A model generated the notes under the pieces. The model saw only the letters and a list, made by a program, of their open reading frames with translations, made no database searches and was not told the DNA's origin. Shown here piece by piece: positions 41,869 to 50,688 of a stretch of DNA of 64,000 nt. The DNA lies in assembly GCF_000425185.1 (NCBI RefSeq), contig NZ_KE384327.1, positions 17,985 to 81,984 of the forward strand. The letters run 5' to 3'. Within the stretch, counting starts at the first letter, position 1, and the number at the start of each line of letters is the position of its first letter. The position numbers and the translations under genes are program-made. The DNA is from Pleomorphomonas koreensis DSM 23070 (GTDB taxonomy: Bacteria; Pseudomonadota; Alphaproteobacteria; Rhizobiales; Pleomorphomonadaceae).

Positions 41869-44800
41869 ATGAGCGCGAAATATCCAGGTCTATCCACGGT
41901 CATCAACGGCAACGGCGCCGTAGCCCACGTCATGGGTCACGTCTGCGGCGGCGTCATCGGCTACCCGATCACCCCCTCGACCGAGATTTCTGAAATCTAC
42001 GAGAGCTTCCGCGCCGGCGGCGGCTGCAACGTCTGGGGTCGCCATCCCTTCTTCTATGAGCCGGAAGGCGAGCATTCGGCCCAGTCGGGCGCCCTCGGCG
42101 CCGCGCTGACCGGTGGCAAGTTCATTTCCAACGCCTCGTCGTCGCAGGGCATCCTCTACGGCCTCGAGTCGCATTACGTGACGGTCGGCAAGAAGGCCGG
42201 CGGTTTCGTGCTGCAGGTGGCCGCCCGCGTGGTGTCCAAGCATTCGCTCAACGTCATGGCCGGCCATGACGACGTCTACTCGCTGCTGCCGACCGGCTAC
42301 ACCATCCTGTTCGGCGCCAACCCGCAGGAAGCGGCCGACCTCGCCGCCATCTCCTACAAGGTATCGGCGCTGTCGCTGGTGCCGGTCGCCAACGCCATGG
42401 ACGGATTTGCCACCTCGCACATGCTGTCCGAGGCCAAGATGCCCGAGCCGGCGCTGCTCAAGGAATTCCTCGGCGATCCCACCGGCCGCATCAAGTGCCC
42501 GACCGTCGCCCAGGAGATCCTGTTCGGCGCCAAGGGCCGCGCCTACCAGCTGCGCCAGTGGCTCGTGCGCCGCAAGGACGCCTTCACCGCCGCCGCCACC
42601 GCCAGCCTCAAGGGCTACATCGACGCCAACGAGGCGGCCATTGAGGCCGACAACGACGGCAAGCTGATCGACACCGCCGCCCAGTGGGTGCCGGCCGATC
42701 TCAAGGCCCAGTTCAAGCGCCAGTGGCTGAACGCCTGGGAGAAGGGCACCCGCCAGATGGTGCCGGCTCTCGTCGACATCCACAACCCCGGCCTGACCGG
42801 CGGCGTGCAGAACCAGCCCGACTTCCAGTCCGGCGCCGCCGACCATCGCACCCACTTCGTGGTGGACGTGCCGAAGTTCGTCAAAGAGGCGATGGACGAG
42901 TATGGCGAGCTGACCGGCCGCCACTATTCGCCGATCATGACCTACAAGACCGAGGACGCCGACTACGTGATGATCGGCCTCGGTTCGGTCACCGACGACG
43001 TCGAGGCGGTGGTCGACTACCTGCGCTCCAAGGGCCGCAAGGTCGGCTCGATCGCCGTCAAGCTGCTGCAGCCGTTCCCCGAGGCCGAGCTGATCGCCGC
43101 CATCGCCGGCAAGAAGGCCGTCACCGTGCTCGAGCGCTCGGACGACACGGCGCTGACCGCCTTCGTCACCCAGGCGCTGTTCAAGGCCCGCGAGAACGCC
43201 GACGGCGGCCGCCATGAAGGCATCCCGGCCATCGACAGCCTGCCCAAGGTCACCACGGCCATCTTCGGCCTCGGCGGCCACGACCTGCAGTCGCGCCACA
43301 TCGTCGCCGCCTTCGACAACATGGAAGCGGCCCGCAACAACCCGTTCGTCTATCTCGGCTCGCAGTTCTTCTCCAAGAACCCGAACGCCCGCATGAGCGA
43401 AGTCCAGGCCAAGCTCAAGGCGGCCTATCCGCAGACCGAGTTCATGGCGCTGGAGACCGGCGAGAACCCGCGCCTCTTGCCCGACGACGCCTTCCGCGTC
43501 CGCTTCCACTCGGTGGGCGGCTACGGCACCATCGCCACCGGCAAGCTCCTGACCGACATCCTGGCCGGCGCCCTCGGCCTCTACTCCAAGGCCGCCCCCA
43601 AGTACGGCTCGGAGAAGTCCGGCGCGCCGACCAACTACTACATCACCCTGTCGCCGGAGCCGGTGAAGATCACCAACGCCGAGATCGAGGACGTCGAGAT
43701 CGTCATCTCGCCGGACCACAAGGTGTTCGCCCACTCCAACCCGCTGCGCGGCCTCGCCAAGGGCGGCACCTTCATCCTGCAGTCGTCGAAGACGCCGCTC
43801 GAAGCCTGGCTCGACCTGCCGGCCTCGGCCCGCAAGACGATCCGCGACAAGGAGATCAAGTTCCTGGTGGTCGACGCCTTCGCCGTCGCCAGCAAGAACG
43901 CGCCGTCGCCTGAGCTTGCCACCCGCATGATGGGCATCGCCTTCATCGGTGCCCTGTGCGGCCATGAGAAGCGCATCACCGCCGGCGCCGACCGCGCCGC
44001 CATCCTGGAGAAGGTGCGCCAGCAGATCTCCAAGAAGTTCGGCGCCAAGGGCGACGCCATCGTCGCCGGCAACATGGCGGTGATCGCCGAGGGTGCCGAG
44101 GCGACCCAGGCCGTCCCCTACAACGACGAAGCCTACAAGGCCGCCGAGGCCAACGCCCCGGTGACGCAGGCCCGTTCGGTGGCGATCTCCGCCTCGATCT
44201 GCAACCTCGACGCCAACTCGCCGGCCGGCGTCTTCGACGCCGACTATTACGAGGAAATGCTGGCCGGTCCGTTCCGCGACGGCACCATCGGCGAATCGCC
44301 GGTCCTGCCGGGCACCGGCATGTTCATGCCGGCCGGTTCCGCCGCCATGAAGGACAAGGGCCTGTTCCGTCGTCAGGTGCCGGTGTTCGACGCCGACAAG
44401 TGCACGGCCTGCCTCGAATGCACGCTGGTCTGCCCCGACGCCGCCATGCCGTCGACGGTGCACGAGATCGACGATCTCGTCGCCACCGCCGCCCGGCAGA
44501 TCGACGTCGTCGAAGCCCGCCGCGCCGAGATCGCCGACAAGGTGCCGGCCATCGCCGCCGCCATCCGCGAGGTCTACAAGTCTCAGCCGAAGGCTCGCGC
44601 CTTCCATGAGGTGTTCGCCCAGGTGGCGCCCGGCATTGCCGCCGGCGATGCCTCGCTCGCCCTCGACTTCGACAAGATGACCAGCGTGCTGGCCAACTTC
44701 CCGGTGGCGCGTACCCGCCTGTTCTTCGACCAGACGGAAAAGAAGGCGCCGGGCACCGGCGGCCTCTACTCGGTCGGCCTCGACCCGTGGAAGTGCTCGG

Positions 44801-46497
44801 GCTGCCTCGAGTGCACCACGGTCTGCGGCTCCGACGCCCTGGTCCAGACCGAGCAGGACGACGCGCTCCTGGAGACGCTGCAGGCCCGCTTCGAGTTCCT
44901 GACCAAGACGGCCAACACGCCGGCTCGCTTCACCGAGCAGCTGACCGGCGCCAACGCCAAGCGTCTGGTCCTCGACCGCGACAACTACTATGCCATGACC
45001 GGTGGTCACGGCGGTTGCCGCGGCTGCGGCGAGGTGACGGCGCTGCGCCTGATCATGGCGGCGAACAACGCCCTGCAGGGCCGTGCCCGCAAGGAGCACA
45101 TCGCCGAGGTGGAGGTGCTGGTCGCCAAGCTGGAGGACAAGCTCGCCACGGTGACCGACGAGGCGCGGATCGCCCGCATCAAGTCGTCGCTCGAGACGAT
45201 CAATCACCACCTCTTCCTGCTGGAGAGCGGCCCGACGGGCGAAGGCCCGGCGGCGGCGGTGATCGCCAACTCGACCGGCTGCTCGTCGGTCTACTCGTCG
45301 ACCTTCCCCTACAACCCCTACCGCGATCCGTGGGTGAACAGCCTGTTCCAGGATGCTCCCGCGCTCGCCAAGGGCATCTACGAGGGCATCGCGGCCGACG
45401 TGCTCGTCAACTTCCGGGCCATGCGCATCGCCGAGCTGGAGCTCGCCGACCAGTATGATCCGGCGGTGCACGACAAGGCGTTCCGCACCTTCGGCTGGGA
45501 GCAGTTCAGCGAAACCGAACTCGGCCGCCTGCCGACCGTGTTCTCGATCGGCGGCGACGGCGCCACCTACGACATCGGCTTCGGCGCGCTGTCGCGGCTC
45601 CTGTCGACCAAGACGCCGATCAAGGTGATCGTGGTCAACACCGGCGTCTACTCCAACACCGGCGGCCAGGCCTCGACCTCCTCGCTGATCGGCCAGGACT
45701 CCGACCTCGCCCGCTATGGCGCGGCGCATGCCGGCAAGACCGAGAACCGCAAGGAACTCGGCCTGATCGCCGCCTTCCATCCGGCGGTGATGGTGGTGCA
45801 GACCGCCACCTCGATCCAGGGTCACTTCCTGAAGAACGTCCTCTCCGCCCTGTCGCGGACGACGTCGCCGGCCATCATCGACGTCTACACGCCCTGCCAG
45901 GGCGAGCAGGGCATCGGTGACGACGTGTCGAGCGAGCATGCCCGCCTCGCCGTCGAGAGCCGCACCAGCCCGGTCTACGTCCACAATCCGGACGGCGGCT
46001 CGGTGCTGAAGGAGCGCTTCTCGCTGGACGGCAACCCCGACGTCGATCAGGACTGGACGACCCTCGTCCTGACCTACAAGGACGCCGACGGCAACGAGCA
46101 GACCAAGGAAGTGCCGCTCACCCCGGCTCACTTCGCCCACCAGGAAGGTCGCTTCAAGAAGCAGTTCACCGGCAAGCCGCTTGCCGATGACGTCAACAAC
46201 GCCGTGTCGATCGACGAGTTCATCAACCTCAGCGAAGAGGACCGGATCGGCAAGATCCCGTTCATCTGGGAAGTCAAGAAGGGCAAGCTGATCCGCTTCC
46301 CGGTGCCGGCCCAGATCGTTCGCCTGGTCGAGGAACGCCGCCGCTTCTGGCGCACGCTGCAGAATCTGGCCGGCATCGATGCCGCCAAGCTCGACGAGGC
46401 CCATCAGGCCGAACTTGAGAGCCTGCAGGGCCGCTACGACGAGGCGCTCGCCGAGATCGAGGCGCTGAAGGGCGCCGCGACCAACGCCGCCGAGTAA
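41869..46497 (+). CDS. nifJ: Oversized pyruvate:ferredoxin (flavodoxin) oxidoreductase, NifJ type
   Basis: Oxidises pyruvate (or another 2-oxoacid) with CoA to acetyl-CoA and CO2, reducing ferredoxin or flavodoxin. All PFOR domains are in one chain: pyruvate-binding GYPITPST near 31-38, domain II, gamma domain near 550-730, two four-cysteine ferredoxin motifs (C845/848/851/855 and C976/979/982/986), and the TPP domain with GGHGGCRGCGE (C1050, C1053), C1138, GGDGATYDIGFG near 1228 and C1343. Length is 1542 versus about 1170-1200 in usual NifJ. Extra sequence lies between the two ferredoxin motifs, inside the TPP domain and as a C-terminal extension of about 140 residues ending in a coiled coil. 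The start could also be ATG 41860. Confidence 0.88.
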   Translation: MSAKYPGLSTVINGNGAVAHVMGHVCGGVIGYPITPSTEISEIYESFRAGGGCNVWGRHPFFYEPEGEHSAQSGALGAALTGGKFISNASSSQGILYGLESHYVTVGKKAGGFVLQVAARVVSKHSLNVMAGHDDVYSLLPTGYTILFGANPQEAADLAAISYKVSALSLVPVANAMDGFATSHMLSEAKMPEPALLKEFLGDPTGRIKCPTVAQEILFGAKGRAYQLRQWLVRRKDAFTAAATASLKGYIDANEAAIEADNDGKLIDTAAQWVPADLKAQFKRQWLNAWEKGTRQMVPALVDIHNPGLTGGVQNQPDFQSGAADHRTHFVVDVPKFVKEAMDEYGELTGRHYSPIMTYKTEDADYVMIGLGSVTDDVEAVVDYLRSKGRKVGSIAVKLLQPFPEAELIAAIAGKKAVTVLERSDDTALTAFVTQALFKARENADGGRHEGIPAIDSLPKVTTAIFGLGGHDLQSRHIVAAFDNMEAARNNPFVYLGSQFFSKNPNARMSEVQAKLKAAYPQTEFMALETGENPRLLPDDAFRVRFHSVGGYGTIATGKLLTDILAGALGLYSKAAPKYGSEKSGAPTNYYITLSPEPVKITNAEIEDVEIVISPDHKVFAHSNPLRGLAKGGTFILQSSKTPLEAWLDLPASARKTIRDKEIKFLVVDAFAVASKNAPSPELATRMMGIAFIGALCGHEKRITAGADRAAILEKVRQQISKKFGAKGDAIVAGNMAVIAEGAEATQAVPYNDEAYKAAEANAPVTQARSVAISASICNLDANSPAGVFDADYYEEMLAGPFRDGTIGESPVLPGTGMFMPAGSAAMKDKGLFRRQVPVFDADKCTACLECTLVCPDAAMPSTVHEIDDLVATAARQIDVVEARRAEIADKVPAIAAAIREVYKSQPKARAFHEVFAQVAPGIAAGDASLALDFDKMTSVLANFPVARTRLFFDQTEKKAPGTGGLYSVGLDPWKCSGCLECTTVCGSDALVQTEQDDALLETLQARFEFLTKTANTPARFTEQLTGANAKRLVLDRDNYYAMTGGHGGCRGCGEVTALRLIMAANNALQGRARKEHIAEVEVLVAKLEDKLATVTDEARIARIKSSLETINHHLFLLESGPTGEGPAAAVIANSTGCSSVYSSTFPYNPYRDPWVNSLFQDAPALAKGIYEGIAADVLVNFRAMRIAELELADQYDPAVHDKAFRTFGWEQFSETELGRLPTVFSIGGDGATYDIGFGALSRLLSTKTPIKVIVVNTGVYSNTGGQASTSSLIGQDSDLARYGAAHAGKTENRKELGLIAAFHPAVMVVQTATSIQGHFLKNVLSALSRTTSPAIIDVYTPCQGEQGIGDDVSSEHARLAVESRTSPVYVHNPDGGSVLKERFSLDGNPDVDQDWTTLVLTYKDADGNEQTKEVPLTPAHFAHQEGRFKKQFTGKPLADDVNNAVSIDEFINLSEEDRIGKIPFIWEVKKGKLIRFPVPAQIVRLVEERRRFWRTLQNLAGIDAAKLDEAHQAELESLQGRYDEALAEIEALKGAATNAAE

Positions 46498-46522
46498 TCG
46501 GCGCGTCGGCAACACCCATCGA

Positions 46523-46549
46523 GGCCGCCGGGCAACCGGCGGCCTTTTT
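46523..46549 (+). terminator. Rho-independent terminator of the PFOR gene
   Basis: A perfect 9-bp stem (46523-46531 with 46536-46544) closes a GCAA tetraloop and is followed by TTTTT. It lies 26 bp after the stop. Confidence 0.93.
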
Positions 46550-46562
46550 CTTTGCCGCGCCG

Positions 46563-46594
46563 CCAAAAGAAAAAGGCGCCCCGAGGGGCGCCTT
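46563..46594 (-). terminator. Rho-independent terminator of fpr (minus strand)
   Basis: The 8-bp arms GGCGCCCC (46575-46582) and GGGGCGCC (46585-46592) form a hairpin, and on the minus strand it is followed by a T-rich run (complement of the A-rich 46563-46574). It is back to back with the PFOR terminator, so the two convergent genes are well insulated. Confidence 0.88.
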
Positions 46595-46617
46595 CGGCAT
46601 ATCCGGAAGGCGAAGGA

Positions 46618-47445
46618 TCAGCCGACGAAGGCGCGCTCGACGACGAAGGTGTTGGGGGCGTTGTTGGCGCCCTCGACGAGGCCGAAGCGCTCCAGCCGGT
46701 CCTTGGTGTCCTTGATCATCGCCATCGAGCCGCAGATCATCGCCCGGTCGATGGCCGGATCGAACGGCGCCACGCCGAGGTCGGCGAACAGCTTGCCCGA
46801 ATCGATCAGGTCGGTGACGCGGCCCTGACGCGGATAGGGCTCGCGCGTCGCCGAATCGTAGAGACGCAGCTTGCCGGCGGCGATCTCGCCGAGGAACTCG
46901 TGGTTCACCACCTCGTCGTAGAGTTCGCGGGCGTAGGCCAGCTCGGCCACCTCGCGGCAGGTCTGGACGAGGATCACCTCGTCGAACTTCTCGTAGACAT
47001 CGGGGTCGCGGACGAGGCTGGCGAACGGCGCCACGCCGGTGCCGGTGGACAGCAGATAAAGCCGCTTGCCGGGCAACAGCGCGTCGATCACCAGCGTGCC
47101 CGTCGGCTTCTTGCGCATCAGGATGGTGTCGCCGACCTTGACCTTCTGCAGGTATTCGGTGAGCGGACCGCCCGGCACCTTGATCGAGAAGAACTCCAGC
47201 TCGTCGTCCCAGGCGGGGCTGGCCACCGAGTAGGCGCGGAACACCGGCCGCTCGGCATTGGGCAGGCCGATCATCACGAATTCGCCGGAGCGGAAGCGGA
47301 AGCTCTGCGGCCGCGTGGTGCGGAAGCGGAACAGCCGATCGGTGTAGTGCCGGACCTCGGTCACCGTCTCGGCAAACACATTGTCGGGGATCGGGAAGGT
47401 GGCGCCCCCGGCGGCGGTCGCAGCGTTCGACGTGTAGGCGTTCAA
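46618..47445 (-). CDS. fpr: Ferredoxin/flavodoxin--NADP+ reductase
   Basis: FAD enzyme that moves electrons between NADP(H) and ferredoxin or flavodoxin, 275 residues. The FAD motif is FRAYSVAS, the NADP-binding loop is STGTGVAPFASL near 137-148, and MICGSMAMIKD lies near the end. The C-terminal VERAFVG extension is typical of bacterial subclass-I reductases. The start is TTG 47445, preceded by AAGGAAG. It converges on the PFOR gene, so pyruvate-derived electrons could be exchanged with the NADPH pool. A 23-bp inverted repeat upstream may be an operator. Confidence 0.92.
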   Translation of the reverse strand: MNAYTSNAATAAGGATFPIPDNVFAETVTEVRHYTDRLFRFRTTRPQSFRFRSGEFVMIGLPNAERPVFRAYSVASPAWDDELEFFSIKVPGGPLTEYLQKVKVGDTILMRKKPTGTLVIDALLPGKRLYLLSTGTGVAPFASLVRDPDVYEKFDEVILVQTCREVAELAYARELYDEVVNHEFLGEIAAGKLRLYDSATREPYPRQGRVTDLIDSGKLFADLGVAPFDPAIDRAMICGSMAMIKDTKDRLERFGLVEGANNAPNTFVVERAFVG

Positions 47446-47559
47446 AGTCGGCTTCCTTCGAATGCAGGCCCGGCCGGAGGCGGAGGATCAACGTCGGAAA
47501 GACACGGCCGCGAGCGGGCGTTGATAACACCCGCCTCTCCTCTAAATGAAGCAAAGGCG

Positions 47560-47582
47560 TTGCGAATTCCAGTCATTCGCAA
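47560..47582. promoter_or_regulatory. 23-bp inverted repeat upstream of fpr
   Basis: TTGCGAAT and ATTCGCAA are perfect 8-bp arms separated by 7 bp, about 115 bp upstream of the fpr start. The form is that of an operator for a dimeric regulator. I do not recognise the family. No promoter hexamers can be assigned with certainty. Confidence 0.45.
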
Positions 47583-47638
47583 GAAAAATCCGCCCGTGAC
47601 AGCCGGCAAAGCTGCATGGCTGGATTGCGGGCGGCCTC

Positions 47639-47947
47639 TCAGCGCAGCGCGGCGGCGCCGGAGCGGGCGGCGCGGGCCGGCTTGGCCGTCTCGGGAGCTT
47701 CCCCGGCGGCGCCGGCGGCCGGCGACAGACCGATGCGCACCGACATGGCGGCGAAGGCGGCCAGCTCGAAGGCGGTGACTGCCAGCACGACCGACAGGGC
47801 GACCTGCCAGCCCGGCAGCGCCAGGGAGACGGCGCCGACGCCGGCGGCGGCGGCCACCAGGGCGGCCAGCAGCGTCAGGGCCAGGAGGCGTACCCTGACG
47901 CCGGCCACGAACCCCACCAGTCCCGACATCGCGACGATGAACAGCAT
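47639..47947 (-). CDS. Small hypothetical membrane protein
   Basis: 102 residues, family not recognised. The first 65 residues form two or three hydrophobic segments (about 2-18, 20-41, 46-66). A short Ala/Pro/Arg-rich tail follows, probably cytoplasmic. ATG 47947 has GGAGAAGGG just upstream, and base composition matches neighbouring genes, so it is probably real. It lies alone between fpr and hisA on the same strand, 104 bp after hisA. Function cannot be inferred. Confidence 0.55.
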   Translation of the reverse strand: MLFIVAMSGLVGFVAGVRVRLLALTLLAALVAAAAGVGAVSLALPGWQVALSVVLAVTAFELAAFAAMSVRIGLSPAAGAAGEAPETAKPARAARSGAAALR

Positions 47948-48050
47948 GGCCCTTCTCCGGACAAATCCCGATGGCCGGACTATGGCAGGCTGCCCTTAGG
48001 ACTTTCTTAAAAAAGGTGGTCGGTTTTGATCGAATGTGCCGCGGCGGCCG

Positions 48051-48788
48051 TCACGGCGCCGCCGCCAGGCGTTCGAGCGCGGCGCGCGGATCGAGCCGGC
48101 CGTCGTAGAGCGCCCGGCCGGTGATGGCGCCGTCGAGCACCGCCGCCTCGGGCCGGCACAGCGCCTCGATGTCGTCCATCGAGGCGAGGCCGCCGGAGGC
48201 GATCACCGGGATGGCGACGGCCCGGGCAAGCTCCAGCGTCGACGCAAGGTTGAGGCCCTTCAGCACGCCGTCGCGGTCGATGTCGGTGTAGACGACGGCG
48301 GCGACGCCGGCATCCTCGAAGCGGCGGGCCAGCTCGACCGCCGTCAGTTCCGAACTCTCGGCCCAGCCCTCGACGGCCACCTTGCCGCCGCGGGCGTCGA
48401 TGCCGACCACCACGCGACCGGGGAACGCCCTGGCCGCCGCCTTCACCAGCTCGGGATCGCGCAGCGCCACCGTGCCGAGGATGACGCGGGAGACGCCCTT
48501 GCCGAGCCAGCCCTCGATCGCCGCGAGGTCGCGGATGCCGCCGCCGAGCTGCACCTTCATGCCCGGCGCCACGGCGGCGAGGATCGCCTCGACGGCGGCG
48601 CCGTTGACCGAGCGGCCGGCGAAGGCGCCGTTGAGGTCGACGACGTGCAGCCATGGAAAGCCGATGTCGCGGAAGGCGCGCGCCTGGGCGGCCGGGTCGG
48701 CGTTGTAGACGGTGGCGGCATCCATGTCGCCGAGCTTCAGGCGGACGCAGGCGCCGTCCTTGAGGTCGATGGCCGGGTAGAGGATCAC
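48051..48788 (-). CDS. hisA: Phosphoribosylformimino-5-aminoimidazole carboxamide ribotide isomerase
   Basis: Fourth-step isomerase of histidine synthesis, a TIM barrel of 245 residues. The catalytic PAIDLKDG strand with Asp near residue 8, the GGGIRD phosphate loop, TDIDRDG with the second Asp and IASGG are present. GTG 48788 overlaps the hisH stop (GTGA) and gives the usual MILYPAIDL start; GTG 48797 is possible but overlaps more. hisF and hisIE, which often follow, are not in this window. Confidence 0.92.
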   Translation of the reverse strand: MILYPAIDLKDGACVRLKLGDMDAATVYNADPAAQARAFRDIGFPWLHVVDLNGAFAGRSVNGAAVEAILAAVAPGMKVQLGGGIRDLAAIEGWLGKGVSRVILGTVALRDPELVKAAARAFPGRVVVGIDARGGKVAVEGWAESSELTAVELARRFEDAGVAAVVYTDIDRDGVLKGLNLASTLELARAVAIPVIASGGLASMDDIEALCRPEAAVLDGAITGRALYDGRLDPRAALERLAAAP

Positions 48789-49435
48789 GGGCGCCACCTC
48801 AGGAAGTTGGCGATCAGGCCGAGGCCGAGCGTCTGGCTCTTCTCGGGATGGAACTGGGTGCCGGCGATATTGTCGCGGCCGACCATGGCGGTGACCGGCC
48901 CGCCGTAGTCGGCGACGGCGACGAGGGCGTCCCGGTCGGCCAGCGTCATGTGGTAGCTGTGGACGAAATAGGCGTGCAGGCCATCCTCGCCGGTCGGCAG
49001 CCCCTGAAGGAGGGCGTGCGGCCGCCGGACGTCGAGGGTGTTCCAGCCCATGTGCGGCACCTTGAGGGCGGGATCGGCGGGGGCGATCGGCACCACCTCG
49101 CCGTCGATCCAGCCGAGGCCGTCGGTCACCGTCTTCTCGACGCCGCGCCTTGCCATCAGTTGCATGCCGACGCAGATGCCGAGGAAGGGGCGGCCCTTGC
49201 CGAGCACCGTCTCGGTCAGCGCCTCGATCATGCCGGGCACGGCGGCGAGGCCGGCCTTGCAGTCGGCGAAGGCGCCGACGCCGGGCAGCACGACGCGGTC
49301 GGCGGCGCGCACGGCATCCGGATCGGCGGTGACCAGCACGGCGTCGGCAAGGCCGGCGTCATGCACCGACCGCTCGAAGGCCTTGGCGGCCGACTTGAGG
49401 TTGCCCGAGCCGTAATCGACGATGGCGACGGTCAT
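48785..49435 (-). CDS. hisH: Imidazole glycerol phosphate synthase glutaminase subunit
   Basis: Class-I glutamine amidotransferase that feeds ammonia to HisF, 216 residues. The catalytic triad is present: C88 in [10 protein letters not shown], and H196 and E198 in [12 protein letters not shown] 49435 has GGAG seven bases upstream and shares one base with the stop of the preceding gene. HisF, its required partner, is not encoded nearby. Confidence 0.93.
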   Translation of the reverse strand: MTVAIVDYGSGNLKSAAKAFERSVHDAGLADAVLVTADPDAVRAADRVVLPGVGAFADCKAGLAAVPGMIEALTETVLGKGRPFLGICVGMQLMARRGVEKTVTDGLGWIDGEVVPIAPADPALKVPHMGWNTLDVRRPHALLQGLPTGEDGLHAYFVHSYHMTLADRDALVAVADYGGPVTAMVGRDNIAGTQFHPEKSQTLGLGLIANFLRWRP

Positions 49436-49899
49436 CAGCGCGCTCCGCTGTCGGGAAAGAGGCCGAGGACGCCGGGCATGACGCGCCGCGCCGCCGGATG
49501 AGCGGCGGGGGCCACCGGCGCCGGCGGCGGGGCCGGCCGCCGGACGAGCCAGGCTTCGAAGAAGCGGCGCTCGGCCGCCTCGCGGTTCAGGCCCTCGACG
49601 ACGCCGGCCTCGGAAAAGCCGCGCAGCGCCAGCGTCAGGCGGCGGACATCATTGGCGACGACGCCGGTGGCAATGATCAGCACCAGTTGCAAGCCGCCGG
49701 TCACCACCGGATCCAGCCAGGGCGCGGCGACGCGGATCAGCGCCGCCAGCACCAGCCAGCCGACGAGGCCCAGCCATTCGCGGTGGCGCAGGAACCACAG
49801 CGGCCCGAAGACGAGTGCCCAGAAGGCGAAGCCGTCGCGCACGAAGACGGCGCGCTCGGCGACGGGTTCCGGCGGCAGATGGACGCTCCAGAGAGCCAT
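49435..49899 (-). CDS. DUF2628-domain membrane protein
   Basis: Protein of unknown function, 154 residues, with hydrophobic segments at about 23-37, 43-60 and 65-82, and a Pro/Ala-rich C-terminal tail. The [22 protein letters not shown] segment is the DUF2628 signature. GGGAGG precedes ATG 49899. It sits between hisB and hisH, a position seen in many Rhizobiales, yet no role in histidine synthesis is known. Confidence 0.78.
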   Translation of the reverse strand: MALWSVHLPPEPVAERAVFVRDGFAFWALVFGPLWFLRHREWLGLVGWLVLAALIRVAAPWLDPVVTGGLQLVLIIATGVVANDVRRLTLALRGFSEAGVVEGLNREAAERRFFEAWLVRRPAPPPAPVAPAAHPAARRVMPGVLGLFPDSGAR

Positions 49900-49911
49900 G
49901 GTCGCCTCCCT

Positions 49912-50505
49912 TCAGGCTTCGAGCACGCCCTTGGTCGACGGCACGCGGCCGCCCTGACCGGCATCGACGGCGACGGCGAGGCGGAGCGCCCGCGCCAGCG
50001 CCTTGAAGCAGCTCTCGGCGATATGGTGGTCGTTCGAGCCGTAGAAGGTCTCGACGTGCAGCGTCAGGCCGGCCTGCATGGCGAAGGCGCGGAACCATTC
50101 CTCGACCAGCTGGGTGTCGAAGCTGCCGATCTTCGGCGCGTGGAAGGCGGTGCGGAAGACCAGATACGGCCGGCCGGAGATGTCGACGACGACGCGGCTG
50201 AGCGCCTCGTCGAGCGGCAGCGTCACGTCGGCGTAGCGGCTGATGCCGGCCTTGTCGCCGAGCGCCTTCCGGAAGCACTGGCCGAGCGCGATGCCGACGT
50301 CCTCGACGGTGTGATGGTCGTCGATGTGGAGATCGCCCCTCGCCTTGACGTCGAGGTCGAAGAGGCCGTGGCGGGCGATCTGGGTCAGCATGTGGTCGAA
50401 GAAGCCGACGCCGGTCGCGATGTCGGCCTCGCCGCGGCCGTCGAGGTCGAGGCGGACGGAGATCTCGGTTTCGCGGGTCGAGCGGCTGAGGCTGGCCGTG
50501 CGCAT
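49912..50505 (-). CDS. hisB: Imidazoleglycerol-phosphate dehydratase
   Basis: Monofunctional dehydratase of histidine synthesis, 197 residues. The manganese-binding His motifs are intact: [23 protein letters not shown] and [12 protein letters not shown]. It lacks the phosphatase domain of enterobacterial HisB. First gene of the hisB-DUF2628-hisH-hisA cluster, with 12 bp to the next gene. Divergent from an MFS transporter across a 183-bp gap. Confidence 0.93.
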   Translation of the reverse strand: MRTASLSRSTRETEISVRLDLDGRGEADIATGVGFFDHMLTQIARHGLFDLDVKARGDLHIDDHHTVEDVGIALGQCFRKALGDKAGISRYADVTLPLDEALSRVVVDISGRPYLVFRTAFHAPKIGSFDTQLVEEWFRAFAMQAGLTLHVETFYGSNDHHIAESCFKALARALRLAVAVDAGQGGRVPSTKGVLEA

Positions 50506-50688
50506 GGCTCGGGGTCACTCCTTCGTCGGGATATCCGGCTTCTATCAGGGGTGGACGGAATTGGAAACGGGAAATGCCGCCGGCGCGCCACCGCCCTTCA
50601 CCGAACAGTGAACGGCAAAGGCAGCATCCGGCCTGTCCTTTTGACTGCCGATGCCGCATGACGGTCGGCGCTTGCCCCTGCCCCGCCG

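Noticed and set aside
41890..46566. 1558-codon minus-strand frame opposite the PFOR gene
   Set aside because: It is the antisense of a gene with all PFOR motifs. GC-rich third positions keep such frames open by chance.
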